A DNA stretch of 29,684 bases. Source: JBBKWJ01 sp037968895. GTDB lineage: Bacteria > Actinomycetota > Acidimicrobiia > Acidimicrobiales > SZUA-35. Made by a program: the position numbers and the translations under genes. The notes beneath the pieces are model-generated. The model did no database searches. It was given only the letters and a program-made list of their open reading frames with translations, and was not told the origin of the DNA. The stretch's first letter is position 1. Each line of letters starts with the position of its first letter. Shown in pieces: positions 15,349 to 23,543 of the stretch. The stretch spans positions 1 to 29,684 of the forward strand of contig JBBKWJ010000020.1 in the NCBI GenBank assembly GCA_037968895.1, written 5' to 3'.

Positions 15349-17273
15349 GCATCAAGCGCAGCAGGCGAGACTGCGTCAAGGATCGCCTCGGCCCAACCCA
15401 TCGTCGTACTCGACAAGAGTGAGGACGGAACAGCTTCAAGTGCGGAGGCGATTATCGCCTTCTCCTTCTCTCTCAGGTCGACAGGGCTGATGCTGTGGAG
15501 CAGCGTTTCCAGCTGCTCATATGGCGGAAAGCCATATGCGTCCTCGCAGTTTTCGAGCAAGATTGTTAACGCTTCGTCTGGGCCAAGGACGCGAGCGCCA
15601 TCATGGTCACTCCGCTCGATGATGAAGAGTGACGCAATTGTTGCGGCCCCATGCGTCTTCACGCCGGGTACCAGACGTTCGACGTGGTATTTCGGGGGAG
15701 GGATCAAACGCTGAACGACTGCATTCAATGTGGCTACAGGAAAACTCTTGCCCGCGATAAGAAATGCGAACTGACGGCCGGCCTTTGAATGGAGGCGGCT
15801 TTGGAGTGGCAGGGTGAGCCGTTCCATTCTTGTGAGCTCGGCGCCAGTGAGGGCGTGCACCGTGTGATTGCTGATCGTGAGGGGTTTGGGATAGCTACGA
15901 ACTTGGCCGTCGGCGGTGATCAAGCACAGATCATCGGAGACAAACTCGCACGCTGAATGGTCGAGCACTTTGAGCATCGTGGTCGTCTTGCCGGTGTCGG
16001 TCCTGGCTGTGATGAGGTGAGCACGATCACCGGTCGTGAAACACGCCGCGTGAACGAGTGCAGTGCCCGATTCGACCAGCTTCCACCGAATGATTGGCTC
16101 GACGACGTTCGTGTACAAGACGTGTGGCGAGTTGCCGACTACAGATGACACCTTGATCTCGGTTGTCGGACCGACCGACACTTCCATCGCAAAGCCGCTT
16201 CCGCCCACGGACTCCTTATAACGAACCTCAGGTCGCGCTTCGTTGAGTTCGAGGAGATCAGTGGGCTCGAGGGCGGTCCCATCGTCAACGGTCACACGAA
16301 GTGTCGGTTGCTTCGAAAGCGAGCGAACTCGGAACTTCAGTAGCTCTGGCAGCTCGGTGTCAGACTCAACGGTGAGGAGATCGTGAATGGCGTAGCGATA
16401 GCGATAACGATCGCGCACATAGCTGATGCGGGAGCGAAGACGAAGCCTTCCAAGTTGGCGAGCGAATCGTGCTCCCTCCTTCAGCGATGCTTTGGATACT
16501 CCGGCATGTCGGTCATCAAACCTGAAGCCAATCTCGCTGACTCGGAGCCGCGGATTGCGGCCAAGAATTTCAAGCAAAATCTTGAACCCGTCCGGCTTCA
16601 GAAGTTCAGGGTCGACTGCCTTTCGACGTAGCATAAAGAACCCACTGAGCGGGTCGGTAACCCCTGAGAGGCGACGGGGAAACGCCGTGTGGGCGGCAGC
16701 AAGGCACGCCTTCGTTACGTGTTGGCGTGCCGGCGAGAGACTCTCGCTGCTGAGCGTGTCGCCAAGGGCGGTGAATCGGCTGCCAATTACAAGGTCGGTC
16801 TGGCCGCCGGCGGCCGCTTCAATCATGCGGGCGATCGCCTCTGGTGGGTGTTGAAGGTCAGCATCCATAATGACGACCCAGTCGGACTCAGCCCGTCGCA
16901 GGCCTTCGCAGACTGCAGAGCCAAGACCACCGCTTCGGGCCGACGGTGGTCGGTGAATGAGTTCGATGTCGAGCTGTCCCCAACGGCGCTCGGCGGCGAG
17001 GGTCTGAACTCGAAAGGCCGTTCCGTCATCACTATCGTCGACAAAAAGCACTGTGGTCGGTGCCCGCATCGAGGTCGCAAGGCGCTCAAGAAGGCGTTCA
17101 ACTCCGGGCGATTCATTCCGGGTCGGAATAATGATCGTGAGCTCAGCCGTCTTCGCCGGGTCTGCGGTGCGGAAGATGCGACGGCTGACGGGCGCAGGCG
17201 GCTCGCTCGTCGTCGTTGGTGCCTCGATCGTGGCTAATCCGGTGCGCTCTGGCGCGGTGACGGGCTCGTGCAT
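15345..17273 (-). CDS. GT2 polyprenyl-phosphate glycosyltransferase fused to HPr-kinase-like domain
   Basis: 642 residues. The ATG at 17273 has CGGAGG seven bases upstream; the frame also runs open to 17348, without support. Residues 45-275 form a DPM1-like GT2 domain: 'IIIPTRNE' (47-54), 'VDDSDDGT', 'MDADLQHPP' with the metal-binding Asp137-x-Asp139, 'GSRF', and 'DPLSGFFMLRR', ending in the DPM-type 'FRFDDRHAGVSKAS'. A linker of about 110 residues follows. Residues 400-600 resemble HPr kinase/phosphorylase and relatives: P-loop 'ARTDTGKTT' (423-431, Lys429) and 'FVSDDL' (444-449) with the paired Asp447-Asp448 of the HprK catalytic loop. No such fusion is part of ordinary DPM enzymes. The usual 'GxSGxGKS' glycines are partly lost, so the kinase may act on another acceptor (polyprenol, sugar or protein) or be inactive. 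It is the first gene of the operon. Confidence 0.8.
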   Translation of the reverse strand: MHEPVTAPERTGLATIEAPTTTSEPPAPVSRRIFRTADPAKTAELTIIIPTRNESPGVERLLERLATSMRAPTTVLFVDDSDDGTAFRVQTLAAERRWGQLDIELIHRPPSARSGGLGSAVCEGLRRAESDWVVIMDADLQHPPEAIARMIEAAAGGQTDLVIGSRFTALGDTLSSESLSPARQHVTKACLAAAHTAFPRRLSGVTDPLSGFFMLRRKAVDPELLKPDGFKILLEILGRNPRLRVSEIGFRFDDRHAGVSKASLKEGARFARQLGRLRLRSRISYVRDRYRYRYAIHDLLTVESDTELPELLKFRVRSLSKQPTLRVTVDDGTALEPTDLLELNEARPEVRYKESVGGSGFAMEVSVGPTTEIKVSSVVGNSPHVLYTNVVEPIIRWKLVESGTALVHAACFTTGDRAHLITARTDTGKTTTMLKVLDHSACEFVSDDLCLITADGQVRSYPKPLTISNHTVHALTGAELTRMERLTLPLQSRLHSKAGRQFAFLIAGKSFPVATLNAVVQRLIPPPKYHVERLVPGVKTHGAATIASLFIIERSDHDGARVLGPDEALTILLENCEDAYGFPPYEQLETLLHSISPVDLREKEKAIIASALEAVPSSLLSSTTMGWAEAILDAVSPAALDA

Positions 17274-17308
17274 TGCTTTGCCTCCGGGATCATTGACGTA
17301 GGCCGTAG

Positions 17309-17318
17309 GACCATGGTC
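17309..17318. promoter_or_regulatory. Perfect 10-bp palindrome upstream of the glycosylation operon
   Basis: GACCATGGTC, 36 bases before the GT2-HprK start. It could be a repressor or activator site, but no regulator gene lies adjacent. The rest of the 219-base leader (17274-17492) also holds a GTGGT-ACCAC inverted repeat (17351-17366) and AT-rich stretches suitable for a promoter. No clear -35/-10 pair was found. Confidence 0.25.
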
Positions 17319-17408
17319 ATAGGTAGTAGTACCCAGAAGATACACCAAGAGTGGTCAAAAAACCACGGAGAGTGAGATATTTCTCAAGTTGTGATAAAAG
17401 GCACGACG

Positions 17409-17439
17409 AGGTGGCCAAAAAGCACGACGTCCGCCACCT
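17409..17439 (-). terminator. Possible terminator after the acidic lipoprotein gene
   Basis: AGGTGGC (17409-17415) pairs with GCCACCT (17433-17439) across a 17-base loop, 53 bases after the stop at 17493 on the minus strand. A CCTTTTATC run follows about ten bases later. It overlaps an imperfect direct repeat (AAAAGGCACGACG at 17396-17408 and AAAAAGCACGACG at 17417-17429). The large loop makes it a weak call. Confidence 0.3.
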
Positions 17440-17492
17440 TCACACACCCAAAAGGTCTGCGAAGATGACGGACGTGTGAGCGTTGAGGTGAA

Positions 17493-18122
17493 CTAGCCCG
17501 CTTCGGAGCAGGCCTCAATCGCGGCGTCAAAGCTTGCCGAAGCAGCTGCGTCGCCATTCTCCTCGTATTCGGCGAACTCGGACAGGAAGTCATACCGCAA
17601 GGCAGCTTCTACCACGTCGTTTCCGAGACCCCCGAGGTCGCAGTCGCCAGCGATTTTGCTGAAGGCAGCGACAAGGTCGACGCAGTCGGTAAGCGCCTTC
17701 ACCGACTTGACTTGGACCTCGTACTCGGCCGGGATAAGCGAGTCGTCTGGGTTGTCGACAGTGATTCCGTAGCTTGCCATCGTGTCGATACCAATTGAGG
17801 TGACGAGATTCGTGTTTGCGCAGTGAATCTCTTCCTCGCTAAATGTGTCGCTGTTCTCTTCGATGCCGATGGCGTCGAGTGCAGCTATCAGTGCCGCCTC
17901 GTCGTCCGACACGTCGCCGCTTGATTCGTCGGCAGGCTCGTCCTCGGCAGCCGTCGCCGCTGTGGTTTCGGTCTCGGCCTCAGTCGTCTTGGAGGCGTCG
18001 TCGCTCTGGTCTGCCGAAGCGGCAGTAGCAGCAGTGGTGTCATCGCTCGATGTGTCGTCGCTGCTTCCGCACGACGCAGCCCCGAGCAGGCACGCGAACA
18101 AGATGGCTGTCAGTTTATTCAT
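17493..18122 (-). CDS. Acidic secreted, lipoprotein-like protein of unknown function
   Basis: 209 residues. GGGAGG precedes the ATG at 18122 by about nine bases. A hydrophobic signal ends in 'LLGAASC' (Cys18); the lipobox is imperfect and Cys11 ('LFAC') is an alternative, so lipidation is likely but not certain. Residues 19-75 are a Ser/Thr/Asp/Glu/Ala linker of very low complexity. Residues 76-209 look like a small helical domain with four cysteines (101, 147, 161, 205), enough for two disulfides outside the cell. No family recognised. It is divergent from the serine hydrolase gene at 18196, sharing a 73-base promoter region. Confidence 0.75.
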   Translation of the reverse strand: MNKLTAILFACLLGAASCGSSDDTSSDDTTAATAASADQSDDASKTTEAETETTAATAAEDEPADESSGDVSDDEAALIAALDAIGIEENSDTFSEEEIHCANTNLVTSIGIDTMASYGITVDNPDDSLIPAEYEVQVKSVKALTDCVDLVAAFSKIAGDCDLGGLGNDVVEAALRYDFLSEFAEYEENGDAAASASFDAAIEACSEAG

Positions 18123-18142
18123 GATGGGTTCCCTCCCGTATG

Positions 18143-18170
18143 TTGATACCCGATGGCGTCAAGCTACGAC
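18143..18170 (+). promoter_or_regulatory. Candidate promoter of the serine hydrolase gene
   Basis: TTGATA (18143-18148), a 16-base spacer, then TACGAC (18165-18170), placing transcription start near 18177. The GGAGG at 18183-18187 and the GTG at 18196 follow. This short leader argues for the GTG start over the ATG at 18181. The -10 is imperfect, so confidence is modest. Confidence 0.35.
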
Positions 18171-18195
18171 GCTCAGGTTAATGGAGGATAAACAC

Positions 18196-19347
18196 GTGGA
18201 CGAATCTGTCGCCCTTCCGGAGGGCTTCGCCGGTCTATTCAGCGGAGTTGCACAGCACGAGAACTTTCCTCGTTTCGCTGAGGTCATGCCGGCCACAGCG
18301 ATGGCTGCGTCGCCTCAATCCCTCCCGTTCACGGTCGGTGTGACGATTGAACTGCCTGAATCGTTTCGCTTCGCAGCTAGCGCTCGGCCAACAGCAGCGT
18401 TCTTGGACTCGACCGACACGGCCGCGCTACTCGTCATCAAGGACGGCACGATCCGGTTTGAAGAATACTGGCTTACCGGCGGGCCCGATGTGCCTTGGAT
18501 CTCGTTCTCTGTTGCTAAAAGTTTTCTGTCTGCGTTGATCGGTTTTGCGATTGACGATGGGCACATCGGGTCGGTTGAAAATCTGATGACCGACTACGCC
18601 CCATCGCTCGCAGGTTCCGCCTATGACAACGTCAGCCTCAAGGACGTGCTGCAAATGTCGTCCGGCGCTCGCTGGAATGAGGACTACAGCGATCCGACAT
18701 CCGACGTGTTCCGGCTGGGTGCCGCAGTTGGCGGCGGCTCGCTCGACGAGTTCGTTGCAGCCATGAGCCGCGAATTCGAGCCAGGCACCGTGTGTCGTTA
18801 CAACTCAGCCGATACCCAGGCGCTCGGGCTCATCCTTGCCAACGCGATTGGCCAGTCCATCACTGACTACACCGTCGAGAAACTCTGGCACCCGCTCGGC
18901 ATGGAATCGCCGGGCGCGTGGCTCCTCGATAGCTGCGGCAGAGAGATGGTGTTCGCAGGTTTGATGTCGACGGCTCGAGACTTCGCAAAGCTCGGTGAGC
19001 TCTATCGCAACGGCGGTCTCGTGAATGGGGCTCAGGTTGTGCCTACCGATTGGGTGGCCGCGTCGGTCACCCCTGACGCCCCGCACATCATGCCAGGAGC
19101 AGTCGAGCTCTCCGAAGACCCGGCACCAGTTGGCTACGGATATCAGTGGTGGATTCCAGGCGGCGACCGCGGCGAGTTTGCGGCGATTGGCGTCTACAAC
19201 CAGTTCATTTTCGTCGATCCGTCTCGCGACGTCGTGATTGTAAAGCTGTCGGCCAATCGTGCATACGGCACAACTGTCTTCGAGCGGGATAACCGTGAGG
19301 CCGAGACGATCGAGTTTCTCCGTGCGGTTGCAGGGCAGTTTGACTAG
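18196..19347 (+). CDS. Serine beta-lactamase-family hydrolase (class C/esterase-like)
   Basis: 383 residues. I chose the GTG at 18196 because GGAGG (18183-18187) lies eight bases upstream. An ATG at 18181 and a much longer open frame from 17845 also exist, but the latter runs antisense through the lipoprotein gene. The protein has 'SFSVAK' (Ser105 and Lys108, the S-x-x-K nucleophile pair) and 'RYNSADTQ' (Tyr202-Asn203, the Y-x-N motif). 'GYGYQWWIP' lies where class C enzymes have their KTG-type strand. There is no signal peptide, so it is probably a cytoplasmic esterase, amidase or 6-aminohexanoate-dimer-hydrolase (NylB)-like enzyme rather than a resistance enzyme. Its stop overlaps the convergent small gene by four bases. 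Confidence 0.88.
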   Translation: MDESVALPEGFAGLFSGVAQHENFPRFAEVMPATAMAASPQSLPFTVGVTIELPESFRFAASARPTAAFLDSTDTAALLVIKDGTIRFEEYWLTGGPDVPWISFSVAKSFLSALIGFAIDDGHIGSVENLMTDYAPSLAGSAYDNVSLKDVLQMSSGARWNEDYSDPTSDVFRLGAAVGGGSLDEFVAAMSREFEPGTVCRYNSADTQALGLILANAIGQSITDYTVEKLWHPLGMESPGAWLLDSCGREMVFAGLMSTARDFAKLGELYRNGGLVNGAQVVPTDWVAASVTPDAPHIMPGAVELSEDPAPVGYGYQWWIPGGDRGEFAAIGVYNQFIFVDPSRDVVIVKLSANRAYGTTVFERDNREAETIEFLRAVAGQFD

Positions 19348-19580
19348 CGGAGCGCGGGCGCAACTGCTGGCACAGATACCTCAAGAAGCTGGAAAATCTT
19401 GATGTCTGCCGTGACTCGTTCGTTGACGATCGCTTCGGCTTTCCGCACGGCGCCGTCGATGTCGTTGAAGTGGCTGTAGTTGGTGTCGCCAGCAGTTCCG
19501 TCAGCGACAACCATGAATCGATTTGGTGCCGACGGTTGTGTGGGAGTCTGAGGGTTGTTTTGGGTCCGGCCATTCGCCAT
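19344..19580 (-). CDS. Small unknown protein, probably leaderless
   Basis: 78 residues. A Gln/Pro/Asn-rich N-terminus leads into 'FMVVADGTAGDTNYSHFNDIDGAVRKAEAIVNERVTADIKIFQLLEVSVPAV', a compact beta-alpha-beta pattern with an alpha helix at 'AVRKAEAIVNE'. I do not recognise it. Support comes from a TACAAT -10 hexamer six bases before the ATG with no Shine-Dalgarno, the layout of a leaderless transcript. The stop overlaps the end of the serine hydrolase by four bases. It is divergent from the M16 protease gene. Confidence 0.55.
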   Translation of the reverse strand: MANGRTQNNPQTPTQPSAPNRFMVVADGTAGDTNYSHFNDIDGAVRKAEAIVNERVTADIKIFQLLEVSVPAVAPALR

Positions 19581-19586
19581 CTTGAG

Positions 19587-19592
19587 ATTGTA
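19587..19592 (-). promoter_or_regulatory. -10 element of the small gene (leaderless)
   Basis: TACAAT on the minus strand, six bases before the ATG at 19580, so transcription would start at or next to the start codon. The -35 region 17 bases further reads CCGACT, a weak match. Confidence 0.4.
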
Positions 19593-19675
19593 GGAGCGCA
19601 GTCAGGCCAAGTCGGGGACCGTAAGACGACGCAGCCCTCACGACATCACTGCTCGTTCTGGGGGAGACTGCGATA

Positions 19676-22579
19676 ATGCGTTTCGAATCTCGTTTCCTAC
19701 CTGCGTTCGTTGCGTCGGTGTTTCTCTTGGCCGCCTGCACCTCTTCGACTCAAGAGGTGACGGTCAGCGACACCGTGACTGGTATCGGCAACGGGTCGTC
19801 GTCGGTGACAAATAGTGATGGCTTCGACAGCGAGCGGGCCGAACCGGTCGACCCCAATCCAGACGACACGCCGATCGAGCTGAACCCGGCAGTGCTCACT
19901 GGCACTCTCGATAACGGACTGACGTACTACATCCTGGAAAATAACTCGCCAGGCCAGCGGGCCGAGATCCGACTTGCTGTAAACGCCGGCTCCGGTCAGC
20001 AGGAAGTGGCCGACTCTGGCAGCGCTCACTTTCTCGAACACATGCTGTTCAACGGCACCGAGGCGTATCCGGGTAACGAACTAGACGATTTTCTCCGTGG
20101 CCTTGGCATGGAGATCGGGCCCGACATCAACGCGTACACGTCGTTTGATGAGACCGTGTATGAGCTGTCACTGCCCGACGTTGACCCCGCGACCATTGGC
20201 CAAGGCCTTGATGTGATCGCCGAATGGGCTGGTGCCGCACTTATCGACAGGCACGAGGTCGCCGCCGAGCGAGGCGTCGTTCGCGAAGAGCACCGCCTCA
20301 GAGCACAGTCGGCCGACGGCGTGATCAATGCCCAATTCACCGACGTCTATACCGATGGCACCGGCTACGAAGGCCGTGATCCGATTGGAACCGAAGACAA
20401 GATTCTCGCCACTGAGGCCGCCGAACTTCGTCAGTTTTACGACGATTGGTACCGACCTGACAACATGGCCGTAGTCGTCGTCGGCGACTTCAGCGCTCCA
20501 GCGATTGAGCGCCAGATAGAAGAGGCGCTCGGTGGGCTTCAGAGCCGCGGCGCTAACACCCCTCGAGAGCAAATCGCAGCGCCCGTGTCACTCAATCCTG
20601 TCGTTGAAGTCTTCACTCACCCAGACGGCCCAGAGCCGTCACTTTCTCTCGACTTCGTTCTACCGCAATGGCAGCCAGGAACCGTCGGTGGCGAACGTCT
20701 GCTACTCGCCGACGAGGTGATTGCAATCATGCTGCAGAACTACCTTGCCGAGGCCGCGGCCAACGGTACTCTCAGCTTGATTCGACCATTTGTGGGCACA
20801 TTCGAGCTCGCTCGAGAGAGGCGATTCCTCGGAATGAACGTTGCGGCCGACGACCTCGAGATGGCGACGAGCGATTTGTTGAGAGCAATCCGGTCTGTCC
20901 AAATCACTGGCTTCACCGAGGATCAAGTGGGACAGGCTACGCAACAATTGCAGGCCGGTATCGACCAGATCAAGGCTGGGGCCGACACAAATCAGGACTA
21001 CGAGCTGGCATCAGAACTTGTCAGCCATTTCCTCAGCGGCCACGCCTTCCAAGCAGATCAGGATTGGTATGACCGACTAAGCGGCGAAATCGCTTCGTTC
21101 GGCCCGGCTGAACTTACCAACCTGTTTCGTTGGGAAATGACACATACTGCGCCAATTCTTGTTGCTATTGGTTCGAACCCAGGCAGTTTGCCAACCGTCG
21201 ATGAGCTCGAGGCGGCGGTTGATGCGGCCGATGGTGCTGCGGCATTCGATGCAGTTGATGCGGTTGCGATTGATGAACTCATGGCTACGCCAGAGGGAGT
21301 GAACCCAACCGACACGGGAACGGTGCCAGGGGGTGAAGGAGCCGTGTGGTGGGAATTTGACAACGGCGCAACTGTCATCCACCAGCGGTCACCGATCGCT
21401 AGTGGCTCGGTCATGTTGTGGGCTATCGCGGAGGGCGGGCGTGTCCTGCTGAGCGAGGATCAGGCTGCGATCGCCGATGTCGCTCTCGATACTGTCGCAC
21501 GAAGTGGGATTGGCGATCACAACGATGTCACGGTGTCGCGATTCCTTTCTGATACCTCGGCGAGCCTCGGACCGTTCCTGACGACAACGACTGAAGGCTT
21601 CACTGGCCAAGCCGACGCCCAGGACGTTGCCGTGCTCTTCCAACTTCTGGCGCTTTACACGACACAACCTCGTGTGGACGACGTCGGCCTCGCTGAAGCG
21701 AGAAACTCTGTCAAGAGCCAGCTGCGTCAGATTGAGACCGACCCCGGCCTTGCCAGCTTGTACGCAGAGCTCGACGCCCGCTTCGGCACCGATAGTCGCT
21801 ACATCGGCGTGCCAACGCTCGCTCAGGTTGAGGCGATGACCACCGATGATGCATTGTCGATATTCAAGAAGCGCTTCGCTGGCATTGATGATCTGGTTGT
21901 AATTGTCGTTGGCGATGTTTCAGCATCAACGGTAAGGGACCTGGCCGCGAGCTTCATCGGCACCATTCCCAGTCGCGCACCTGATCCGAAGATACCCAAG
22001 ATCCCAGCGCTGCCGCCCGGCCCCATTGTGCGGTCAGTGTCGGCGGGCACGAATGATTCCGGCGCAGGCTTCGACCTCAGCTATTCGATCGTGGGGGGCC
22101 TCACACGGGGTGAGCAAGTGGCCGGCGATTACTTGGTCTCGATTATCAACGGACGTCTATTCGACCGGGTCCGTGAAGAACTTGGCGCATCATACGGGGG
22201 CGGTTCCGCAAGCATCTTGACTGGGTCGTTGGCCGATGGCGAAACGTCACTTTCAGTCTCCGTCGACGGAGATCCCGAGCGTCTCGATGAGATCCGGGCA
22301 GTCGTCCAGGATGAACTTGTCCAGCTAGCGGCGAACGGGCCGGACGCAGTTGACTTTGCTGAAGCGAAGTCGATTGTCATCGCCGATGCCGATCTTGTCT
22401 CGAACTTCAACTTGCTTCTCGGACTCAGTGAGTGGGCCGTCGACCGATCAAGCTCAGCGTATTCTCGGTCCAACTACGCGGCCGATGCTGCGAAAGTAAC
22501 GATCGCAAAAGTGCAAGCGCTCGCAGCGAAGCTCATCTCCGACGCGAATCTCGTGGAAGTTCATAGAGAGCCGAGCTGA
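19676..22579 (+). CDS. M16-family zinc metalloprotease lipoprotein
   Basis: 967 residues; GGGGGAG precedes the ATG at 19676. It has a lipobox 'LLAAC' (Cys21) and an acidic linker to about residue 70. The M16 domain then begins with 'GLTYYILENN'. The inverted zinc motif 'HFLEH' (His118, Glu121, His122) and the distal Glu198 ('AERGVVREEHRL') complete the H-x-x-E-H-x(75)-E signature, so the first half should be catalytically active. The second half (about 560-960) repeats the M16 fold without HxxEH and forms the closing half of the clam-shell. Two-domain enzymes of this length degrade peptides at the cell surface. Full length, no frameshift. The stop lies one base from the convergent hydrolase stop. 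Confidence 0.9.
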   Translation: MRFESRFLPAFVASVFLLAACTSSTQEVTVSDTVTGIGNGSSSVTNSDGFDSERAEPVDPNPDDTPIELNPAVLTGTLDNGLTYYILENNSPGQRAEIRLAVNAGSGQQEVADSGSAHFLEHMLFNGTEAYPGNELDDFLRGLGMEIGPDINAYTSFDETVYELSLPDVDPATIGQGLDVIAEWAGAALIDRHEVAAERGVVREEHRLRAQSADGVINAQFTDVYTDGTGYEGRDPIGTEDKILATEAAELRQFYDDWYRPDNMAVVVVGDFSAPAIERQIEEALGGLQSRGANTPREQIAAPVSLNPVVEVFTHPDGPEPSLSLDFVLPQWQPGTVGGERLLLADEVIAIMLQNYLAEAAANGTLSLIRPFVGTFELARERRFLGMNVAADDLEMATSDLLRAIRSVQITGFTEDQVGQATQQLQAGIDQIKAGADTNQDYELASELVSHFLSGHAFQADQDWYDRLSGEIASFGPAELTNLFRWEMTHTAPILVAIGSNPGSLPTVDELEAAVDAADGAAAFDAVDAVAIDELMATPEGVNPTDTGTVPGGEGAVWWEFDNGATVIHQRSPIASGSVMLWAIAEGGRVLLSEDQAAIADVALDTVARSGIGDHNDVTVSRFLSDTSASLGPFLTTTTEGFTGQADAQDVAVLFQLLALYTTQPRVDDVGLAEARNSVKSQLRQIETDPGLASLYAELDARFGTDSRYIGVPTLAQVEAMTTDDALSIFKKRFAGIDDLVVIVVGDVSASTVRDLAASFIGTIPSRAPDPKIPKIPALPPGPIVRSVSAGTNDSGAGFDLSYSIVGGLTRGEQVAGDYLVSIINGRLFDRVREELGASYGGGSASILTGSLADGETSLSVSVDGDPERLDEIRAVVQDELVQLAANGPDAVDFAEAKSIVIADADLVSNFNLLLGLSEWAVDRSSSAYSRSNYAADAAKVTIAKVQALAAKLISDANLVEVHREPS

Positions 22580-22580
22580 G

Positions 22581-23402
22581 CTAGCTGGCGATCTTTGCCG
22601 CTGCGGCGTCGAACCAGTACGCCGGCTTCGGGAACAGGTGGCGAAGGCTGCGTGGTGCACGGAACGGCTTCCACTCTCCCTCGGCTCTGCGTAGACGATC
22701 GCTGATGACCCAAAGCACCATGGCGTTGAATCCGAGACCGCTGTGGGAGCCCAGAACCTCGACGTTTTCGCGTTGTTCTCCGGGCTCGTCGATACAGAGG
22801 TGCCAGCGTACGACGCCGTCAGTTCGGGTGTAGATCGCAGTCGAGGGCACGGTGATTGGATCTCGCTCCTCCTCGGGGAGGTCGAGGTATCCGAAGCCAT
22901 TGTCAAAGCGGTGTTCGACCAAGTCGGCGAGGATCGAAGCGGAGCTGCGATCGCCTGAGACCATGCGGAACGGGCTGCCGAGGGTGATGACCTGCCTGAC
23001 CATGTCGGGATTCTGCCGTGCGAGCTCACGAGCGTAGAGTCCGCCGAGGCTCCAGCCGATAAGGCTGACCTTGCAGCCATGGCGGTCATAGAGCTCCTCG
23101 AGGCGTTCTTGGATCCCCTGAGTGACCTCTTTCGTCGGGCCGAGGTTGCGTCCCAATCGCCAGCCGTGCACCCAATAGCCCTGCTGGCGAAGCTGCCATC
23201 GCAGTGGTCCAGTGGACCGGTCGCTTGTGGTGAAACCAGGCAGCACAAGCACTGGGTGCTTGTCGCCACGACCGGCCAGGCGTAGGAACGGGGAAGACGC
23301 AGCGAACGCACCGAGTTCGAAGATCGCCCGCTGCTCCATCGCGAGGAGCCGTCGAGCGGGAGCTAGAACTGGCTCAAAGCTGGAATGGGTGTTCTCAGTC
23401 AT
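22581..23402 (-). CDS. Alpha/beta hydrolase, paralogue of 6851-7438
   Basis: 273 residues. The fold runs from 'PVLVLPGFTTSDRST' through 'HGWRLGRNLGP', nucleophile 'GWSLGG' (Ser118), 'TRTDGVVRW' (Asp195) and 'GSHSGLG' (His220). It has about 50 extra N-terminal residues and a longer lid region ('LVEHRFDNGFGYLDLPEEER') than its paralogue. No signal peptide. A lipase, esterase or acyl-transfer role is likely and the substrate unknown. TACGTT (plus strand 23410-23415) lies seven bases before the ATG, with a TTGGAT -35 18 bases further up and no Shine-Dalgarno, so the message may be leaderless. Confidence 0.87.
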   Translation of the reverse strand: MTENTHSSFEPVLAPARRLLAMEQRAIFELGAFAASSPFLRLAGRGDKHPVLVLPGFTTSDRSTGPLRWQLRQQGYWVHGWRLGRNLGPTKEVTQGIQERLEELYDRHGCKVSLIGWSLGGLYARELARQNPDMVRQVITLGSPFRMVSGDRSSASILADLVEHRFDNGFGYLDLPEEERDPITVPSTAIYTRTDGVVRWHLCIDEPGEQRENVEVLGSHSGLGFNAMVLWVISDRLRRAEGEWKPFRAPRSLRHLFPKPAYWFDAAAAKIAS

Positions 23403-23409
23403 AGCGACG

Positions 23410-23439
23410 AACGTAGTTCACGATTCTGTGGGCATCCAA
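23410..23439 (-). promoter_or_regulatory. Promoter of the second alpha/beta hydrolase gene
   Basis: On the minus strand, TTGGAT (23434-23439), an 18-base spacer and TACGTT (23410-23415). The start point falls at or one or two bases before the ATG at 23402. Confidence 0.45.
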
Positions 23440-23511
23440 GACCGATAGCTCTAACTTTGCAGCAAATATGCCTTTGGTCTGGGCACATGTACCCGGAACA
23501 GCCGCTACGCG

Positions 23512-23543
23512 GGCAAAACGGTTCAGAAAGTTGCCGTTCTGCC
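23512..23543 (+). promoter_or_regulatory. Hairpin in the leader of the VanY-type peptidase gene
   Basis: The outer GGCA-TGCC and inner AACGG-CCGTT stems are separated by one A.C mismatch around a 12-base loop. It ends 12 bases before the ATG at 23556, so it could hide the weak ribosome site. No riboswitch family was matched; a chance stem is possible. Confidence 0.35.

Noticed and set aside
13053..17273. Complete O-antigen or teichoic acid cluster
   Set aside because: No nucleotide-sugar synthesis, polymerase or transporter genes are present; only donor synthesis, GtrA and one transferase.
17845..18195. Upstream extension of the serine hydrolase gene
   Set aside because: It runs antisense through the lipoprotein gene and is Ser/Ala-rich. 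A GGAGG and candidate promoter fix the start at 18196.
21170..21190. GGTTCGAACCC, resembling a tRNA T-arm
   Set aside because: It is inside the M16 protease coding sequence, and no acceptor or anticodon stems surround it.
23461..23543. GEMM-like c-di-GMP or ydaO c-di-AMP riboswitch before the VanY gene
   Set aside because: A GGGCAAA-like string and a hairpin are present, but the other conserved blocks of either riboswitch were not found.
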